Positions 59,391 through 64,000 of a DNA stretch of 64,000 bases are shown here, piece by piece. The stretch is from Myxococcales bacterium (GTDB lineage Bacteria; Myxococcota_A; Polyangia; Palsa-1104; SHYY01). The stretch covers positions 1 to 64,000 of the forward strand of contig SHYY01000004.1 in assembly GCA_009692555.1 (NCBI GenBank). The letters run 5' to 3'. How positions within the stretch are numbered: the stretch's first letter is position 1; every line of letters begins with the position of its first letter. Both the position numbers and the translations under genes were made by a program. The notes under the pieces are model-generated. The model searched no databases and was not told where the DNA came from. It was given only the letters and a program-made list of their open reading frames with translations.

Positions 59391-59615
59391 CTACCGCTCT
59401 TCCCAGAAGAACAGGGTGATCGCCAGGCAGTGGAACTGCTCGTCGCTCGACTGCGTGACCACCTTGTCGACCACTCGCGCCTCCCGGTGGCCGTCGAGCC
59501 ACATCGTCACCTTCTCGCCGAGGCGCTCGCGCTCCTGCGCCATGGTCGCGGAGAAGATCTTCACGCCGTTGAACTTCAGCTGATCGATCGTTTCGTGCTT
59601 GCGTTGGTCCTTCAT
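59391..59615 (-). CDS. Small hypothetical protein linked to the LeuA-like gene
   Basis: A 74-aa protein from ATG 59615, overlapping the upstream LeuA-like stop as ATGA. It reads as a compact alpha/beta domain: KHETIDQLKFNGVKIFSATM, a helix with ERLGEKVTMWLDGHRE and a strand FHCLAITLFFWEER. Family not recognised. Tight coupling suggests that it acts with the LeuA-like enzyme or the thiolase. Confidence 0.7.
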   Translation of the reverse strand: MKDQRKHETIDQLKFNGVKIFSATMAQERERLGEKVTMWLDGHREARVVDKVVTQSSDEQFHCLAITLFFWEER

Positions 59616-60979
59616 CGCACCTGCCCATTCGTGTCTGCGGTGGTTTGGGGGGACGGCCCGGGGACCGCCTGGGACACCACGCCGCGGTACTCCTCGATCG
59701 CCGCGCGGAGCTCGCTCTCGCGGAGCAGGTGATCGTTCTGCTTGGCGTGCGCGAAGAGGAACTTCACCAGCCCCGGCTCGGGCGCGATGTTCCGCTTTTG
59801 CAACCAGTAGACGACGTTCGACTCCCCGGACATGAAGCCCACCTCGATCTCCTGCTCGCGCCCGAAGCGGCCGGCCGGAACACCCGAGTAGATGCGATCG
59901 GCCAGCCAGGCGTGACCCTTCTTCTCCGCCTTGATGATCGCCGCGGCGTGCACTCCGGTGGCGGTGCGGAAGGCGTCGCTGCCGAACACGGGATAGTTGT
60001 GGGGGATCGCGACGTGCGTGGCGCGCGACGTGAGCTGCACCAACTCGCCCAGCGACGTGAGATCGCGATCCCCGAGCTCGCCGAGGAGCGCGAGGTTGAT
60101 CAGGATCTGGTCGAGCGCCGCGTTGCCCACCCGCTCGCCGACGCCGAGCACGGTGCCGTGGCAGCGATCGGCGCCCGCCTCGATCGCCTGGATGGAGTTG
60201 CTCAGACCGAGGCCGCGATCGTTGTGGCCGTGCCAGTCGATGCCCACGCGGGCGCCCATCCCGTGGACGATCGCGCGGGTGAAGCGAATCAGGTTGCTGA
60301 TCCCGTCGGGGGTGGCGTGACCGACGGTGTCGCACAGGCAGAGTCTCTCTGCGCCGTGCTCGATCGCGTTCCGGAAGAGCGCCGCCAGCACCTCGGGGCG
60401 CGAGCGCGTGGTGTCCTCGGTGACGTAGGTGCAGGGCAGCCCGCCCGAGACCGCGAGATCGATCGCCTCGGCGGAGCGCTGGAGGATGAGCGCGAGGCTC
60501 CAGTCCTCGGCGTAGAAGCGGATCGGCGACGAGCCGACGAAGGCCATCACCTCGATCGCCACGCCGAGCTTCTGCGAGATCTCGACGATCGGCCGGATAT
60601 CGTTGACGTGGGTGCGCGCGGCGCAGGCCGGCTTGATCCGGAGCTTGCGATCGCGGATCTCGCGGGCCAGAAACGTCACATCCTCGACGGCGCGCTGGCC
60701 GGCGCCCGGCAGCCCGATGTCGACGTGATCGACCCCGATCCGATCGAGCAAGAGGACGATCGCCAGCTTGTCCTCGATCTTCGGGTCGGTCACCGACGGG
60801 GACTGGATCCCGTCGCGCAGCGTCTCGTCGAAGAAGGTGATTCTGCCGCGCGAGAGCGGCGCCACCTTCTCGACCGAGTTCCAGTCGTAGATGAAGTCGT
60901 CCTCGCGCGCGTCGCCCTGCCCGTCGCCCGTCGCTGTGGCCACCTTTTCGCCCGCTACTTCTCCGGCCACTTCTCCCAT
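59612..60979 (-). CDS. HMGL-like/2-isopropylmalate-synthase-family enzyme
   Basis: A 455-aa enzyme of the DRE-TIM metallolyase family. The metal-binding start is ITFFDETLRDGIQSPSV, and the HGHND metal-ligand motif is in IDWHGHNDRGLGLSNSIQAI. Other marks are GAERLCLCDTVGHATPDG and VLGVGERVGNAALDQILIN, as in LeuA/homocitrate/citramalate synthases. The C-terminal LeuA regulatory domain is missing, so feedback control by leucine is unlikely. Acyl-CoA donor and keto acid are unknown. It lies one base after the thiolase gene. Confidence 0.85.
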   Translation of the reverse strand: MGEVAGEVAGEKVATATGDGQGDAREDDFIYDWNSVEKVAPLSRGRITFFDETLRDGIQSPSVTDPKIEDKLAIVLLLDRIGVDHVDIGLPGAGQRAVEDVTFLAREIRDRKLRIKPACAARTHVNDIRPIVEISQKLGVAIEVMAFVGSSPIRFYAEDWSLALILQRSAEAIDLAVSGGLPCTYVTEDTTRSRPEVLAALFRNAIEHGAERLCLCDTVGHATPDGISNLIRFTRAIVHGMGARVGIDWHGHNDRGLGLSNSIQAIEAGADRCHGTVLGVGERVGNAALDQILINLALLGELGDRDLTSLGELVQLTSRATHVAIPHNYPVFGSDAFRTATGVHAAAIIKAEKKGHAWLADRIYSGVPAGRFGREQEIEVGFMSGESNVVYWLQKRNIAPEPGLVKFLFAHAKQNDHLLRESELRAAIEEYRGVVSQAVPGPSPQTTADTNGQVR

Positions 60980-60980
60980 T

Positions 60981-62177
60981 TCAGGCGGCCTCGACGATCA
61001 CTGCGATGCCCTGCCCGCCGCCGATGCAGGCCGAGCCGAGACCGAGCTTGCCTCCTCGACGGCGCAGCTCGTAGAGGAGGTGGATGATGATCCGCGCGCC
61101 CGAGGCGCCGAGCGGGTGGCCGAGCGCGATCGCCCCACCATCGACGTTGGTGCGCGCGCGGTCGAGGCCGAGCTCCTTCTCGACGGCGAGGTACTGCGCG
61201 GAGAAGGCTTCGTTGACCTCGACCAGATCGAAGTCGCCGAGCTTGTTTCCGGAGCGGTCGATCGCCCGGCGGATCGCCGGCGCCGGGCCGATCCCCATCA
61301 CCTTCGGGTCGCAGCCCGCGACGCCCCACTGGACGAGCTTTCCGAGCGGCTTCCAGCCGTGGCGCTCGCCCGCCTCGCGCGAGCACACCAGGAGGGCCGC
61401 CGCACCGTCGCTGATCCCCGAGGCGTTGCCGGCGGTGACGACGCCGTCCTTTTTGAACACCGGTGCGAGCTTGGCCAGCACCTCGCCGGTGGTCTGCGGG
61501 CGCGGATGCTCGTCGACGAGAAACTGCGTCGTTCCTTTTTTTCCTTTCAGTTCGACCGCCGCGATCTCCTCGCGGAAGCGCCCCGCCTCGTTGGCCTGCG
61601 CCCACGCCTGCTGCGAGCGCAGCGCGTAGGCGTCGATGTCTCCGCGCGAGAGTTCGTACTGCACCGCGAGATTCTCGGCGGTGATCGCCATCGGCATCCC
61701 GGTGTAGGAGTCGGTGAGCGCGTCCCACAGCGTGTCCCCGAGGGCGTTCGGCTTCCCGAAGGCGAGCCCGAATCGCGCGCCGCGAACCACGTGCGGCGCC
61801 ATCGACATGGCCTCCGTCCCGCCCGCCAGCACCACCTCCGCCTCGCCAAGCAGGATCTGCTGCGCCGCGCTCACCACCGCCTGGAAGCCGGAGCCGCACA
61901 GGCGATTCACCGTCAGAGCCGGCGCCGCGATCGGCACCCCGGCGCGGAGGCCGACATGGCGGGCGAGGTAGATCGCGTCGGCCGAGGTCTGCTGGACGTT
62001 GCCGAAGATCACCTCGTCGACGTCCTCGGCTTTTGCGCCGGCCTGGGCGAGCGCCGCCTGCGACGCGATCACCGCGAGATCGGTGGCGGTGTGATCCTTC
62101 AGGGCTCCGCCGAACGCGCCGAACGCGGTGCGCTTGGCGCCGACGAACCAGATTTCACGAGCGAGTTTCTTGGCCAT
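60981..62177 (-). CDS. Acetyl-CoA acetyltransferase (thiolase)
   Basis: A 398-aa thiolase with the nucleophile Cys94 in NRLCGSGFQAVVSAAQ, the His motif IALGHPLGASGARI and the second Cys in SACIGGGQGIAVIV. The full length is normal for biosynthetic and degradative thiolases. The promoter is probably the TAATCT element near 62210-62215 on the minus strand. It is first of a three-gene unit with the LeuA-like enzyme and a small protein, so both products likely act on the same acyl-CoA route. Confidence 0.93.
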   Translation of the reverse strand: MAKKLAREIWFVGAKRTAFGAFGGALKDHTATDLAVIASQAALAQAGAKAEDVDEVIFGNVQQTSADAIYLARHVGLRAGVPIAAPALTVNRLCGSGFQAVVSAAQQILLGEAEVVLAGGTEAMSMAPHVVRGARFGLAFGKPNALGDTLWDALTDSYTGMPMAITAENLAVQYELSRGDIDAYALRSQQAWAQANEAGRFREEIAAVELKGKKGTTQFLVDEHPRPQTTGEVLAKLAPVFKKDGVVTAGNASGISDGAAALLVCSREAGERHGWKPLGKLVQWGVAGCDPKVMGIGPAPAIRRAIDRSGNKLGDFDLVEVNEAFSAQYLAVEKELGLDRARTNVDGGAIALGHPLGASGARIIIHLLYELRRRGGKLGLGSACIGGGQGIAVIVEAA

Positions 62178-62239
62178 GGACAGACAGCTCCTGAAGGTGC
62201 CTGGGGCGAAGATTAGCGCGTCTTGTCGCGTTGGGGTAC

Positions 62240-62890
62240 ATGCGTGTGATGCCGCGTGTGCTGGTCCTGGACTTCGATGGCACCGTCACCAACGCCGACA
62301 TCGGGGACGCCGTTTGCGCGCGCTTCGCCCCGCCGGAGTGGCGCGCGATCGACGACCAGTGGGTGCGGCACGAGATCTCGCTGCCCGAGGCGCAGCGGCG
62401 GATGTGGGCGCTCTGCCGGGCCACCCGCGCGCAGGCGCTCGATGGTGCGCGCGAAGCGGGGGAGCTCAGGCCGGGCCTCGACGCCCTCCTCGACGGTGCG
62501 GCGGCGCGCGGAGTCGACCTGTGGCTCGCCTCGGGAGGCTTCGACTTCTACATCGAGGCGCTCCTCGGCGCGCGGCTCGATCGCTTCGCGCGGCGCTACT
62601 ACAGCACCGCCCGGTTCGGCGGCGATCGCATCTCCGTCTCGTTCCCGCACGCCGATCTGGCGTGCGATCGCTGCGCGGTGTGCAAGGGCAAGGTGTGCGA
62701 CCTGGCGCGCGCGAGCGGTCCGGGAACGGAGGTGCTCTTCGTCGGTGACGGCCACTCCGATCGCTGCGTGATCGGGCGCGCCGATCGGGTGGCGGCGGTG
62801 CGGGGCTCGCATCTCGCGAAGCACCTCGAAGGCCACGGCGCCGGCTTCCGCGCCTTCGACGCCCTCGACGAGCTGCTCGACTGGATCTAG
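62240..62890 (+). CDS. MtnX-like HAD phosphatase
   Basis: A 216-aa HAD-family enzyme from ATG 62240 (62249 is equally possible). Motif I is VLVLDFDGTVTNADIG, motif II is WLASGGFDFY, and motif IV is LFVGDGHSDRCVIGRADRV. A cysteine trio, ACDRCAVCKGKVC, sits before motif III and is typical of MtnX-like (2-hydroxy-3-keto-5-methylthiopentenyl-1-phosphate) phosphatases; true substrate uncertain. Confidence 0.83.
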   Translation: MRVMPRVLVLDFDGTVTNADIGDAVCARFAPPEWRAIDDQWVRHEISLPEAQRRMWALCRATRAQALDGAREAGELRPGLDALLDGAAARGVDLWLASGGFDFYIEALLGARLDRFARRYYSTARFGGDRISVSFPHADLACDRCAVCKGKVCDLARASGPGTEVLFVGDGHSDRCVIGRADRVAAVRGSHLAKHLEGHGAGFRAFDALDELLDWI

Positions 62891-62899
62891 CCTTTCGCG

Positions 62900-63133
62900 A
62901 TGCCGATCTACGAGTACCAGTGCGAGTGCGGGGAGGTGGTCGAGGCGATCGAGCGGGTCGGCACCGAGCGCGCCACCTGCGGCGAGCTTTGCAAGCGTCT
63001 GCCACCGACGGGCGACGGCAAGGTCTCGCGCCTCTTCTCCGGCAGCACGCTCCGTGGCACCGGCCACGAGGCCAAGGAGCCCGCCGTCGACGTGCACAAG
63101 CGCGCCCGTCGCCCCTGGGACGACTGCAAATGA
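62900..63133 (+). CDS. FmdB-family zinc-ribbon protein
   Basis: A 77-aa protein. The start MPIYEYQCECGEVVEAIERV is the usual FmdB regulatory-family zinc ribbon. The second cysteine pair is atypical, with CGELC in place of CPxC. It follows the phosphatase gene by nine bases. Confidence 0.82.
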   Translation: MPIYEYQCECGEVVEAIERVGTERATCGELCKRLPPTGDGKVSRLFSGSTLRGTGHEAKEPAVDVHKRARRPWDDCK

Positions 63134-63148
63134 GGGATCCTGTCCCCG

Positions 63149-63157
63149 TGCTAGATT
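63149..63157 (+). promoter_or_regulatory. Extended -10 of the OppD-like gene
   Basis: TGCTAGATT ends seven bases before GTG 63164, so the mRNA would be leaderless. Confidence 0.45.
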
Positions 63158-63163
63158 CCCGGC

Positions 63164-64000
<837 letters not shown>

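Overview
The window is about 70% GC, coding density is high, and gene starts are often GTG. It reads as a chromosomal segment of an uncultured Myxococcota-type (former Deltaproteobacteria) bacterium. Support for this is a Haliangium-type microcompartment locus, a sigma54 activator with an FHA domain, a full type II secretion (T2SS) operon with gspN, and very large cysteine-rich repeat lipoproteins. This is inference from gene content; no rRNA or tRNA is present to confirm it.

Layout. 1-4.3 kb: the end of a four-helix-bundle gene with a hexanucleotide repeat, then a microcompartment operon (trimeric shell protein T2, hexamer H, pentamer P, CoA-acylating aldehyde dehydrogenase, a frameshifted class III nucleotidyl cyclase, trimeric shell protein T1). 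A 193-bp element with 22-bp perfect terminal inverted repeats closes it. 4.4-7.5 kb: a small unknown gene and a large membrane histidine kinase. 7.5-24.8 kb, all minus strand: a 23-repeat cysteine-rich lipoprotein ending in a seven-bladed FG-GAP propeller, a TPR protein interrupted by a stop codon, and four tandem paralogous cysteine-rich lipoproteins of 908-965 aa. Each of the four has its own extended -10 promoter, and three have a hairpin terminator.

25-41.5 kb: an NtrC-type regulator, then gspCDEFGHIJKLMN behind a near-perfect sigma54 promoter. The regulator is the obvious candidate activator. A REP-like repeat lies in frame inside the gspI leader. 41.6-51 kb: an antitoxin-like/nucleotidyltransferase pair, the FHA-sigma54 regulator, a MoaD-MoaE fusion, a SprT-like metallopeptidase, the tail of a copper monooxygenase gene, a BtuF-like receptor, PcnB, a TaqI-type specificity-domain remnant, inverted hexamer arrays, an FAD oxidoreductase and an RHH/ParE toxin-antitoxin pair.

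51-64 kb: a minus-strand envelope operon (GT-C membrane enzyme, cupredoxin-like lipoprotein, unknown lipoprotein, porin), a SUMF1-domain protein divergent from radC, a FadL-like outer-membrane protein, an 81-bp tandem repeat, an ECF sigma/anti-sigma pair, a thiolase/LeuA-like operon, an MtnX-like phosphatase, an FmdB zinc ribbon and a truncated OppD-like ATPase.

The most unusual parts are the cysteine-rich lipoprotein island beside a sigma54-controlled T2SS, the microcompartment operon with an embedded cyclase, and several short-repeat systems (hexamer arrays, a REP-like family, a MITE-like element). Two genes are broken by single-base changes in G runs and one by a single stop codon, so sequencing error and real pseudogenes both need to be considered.
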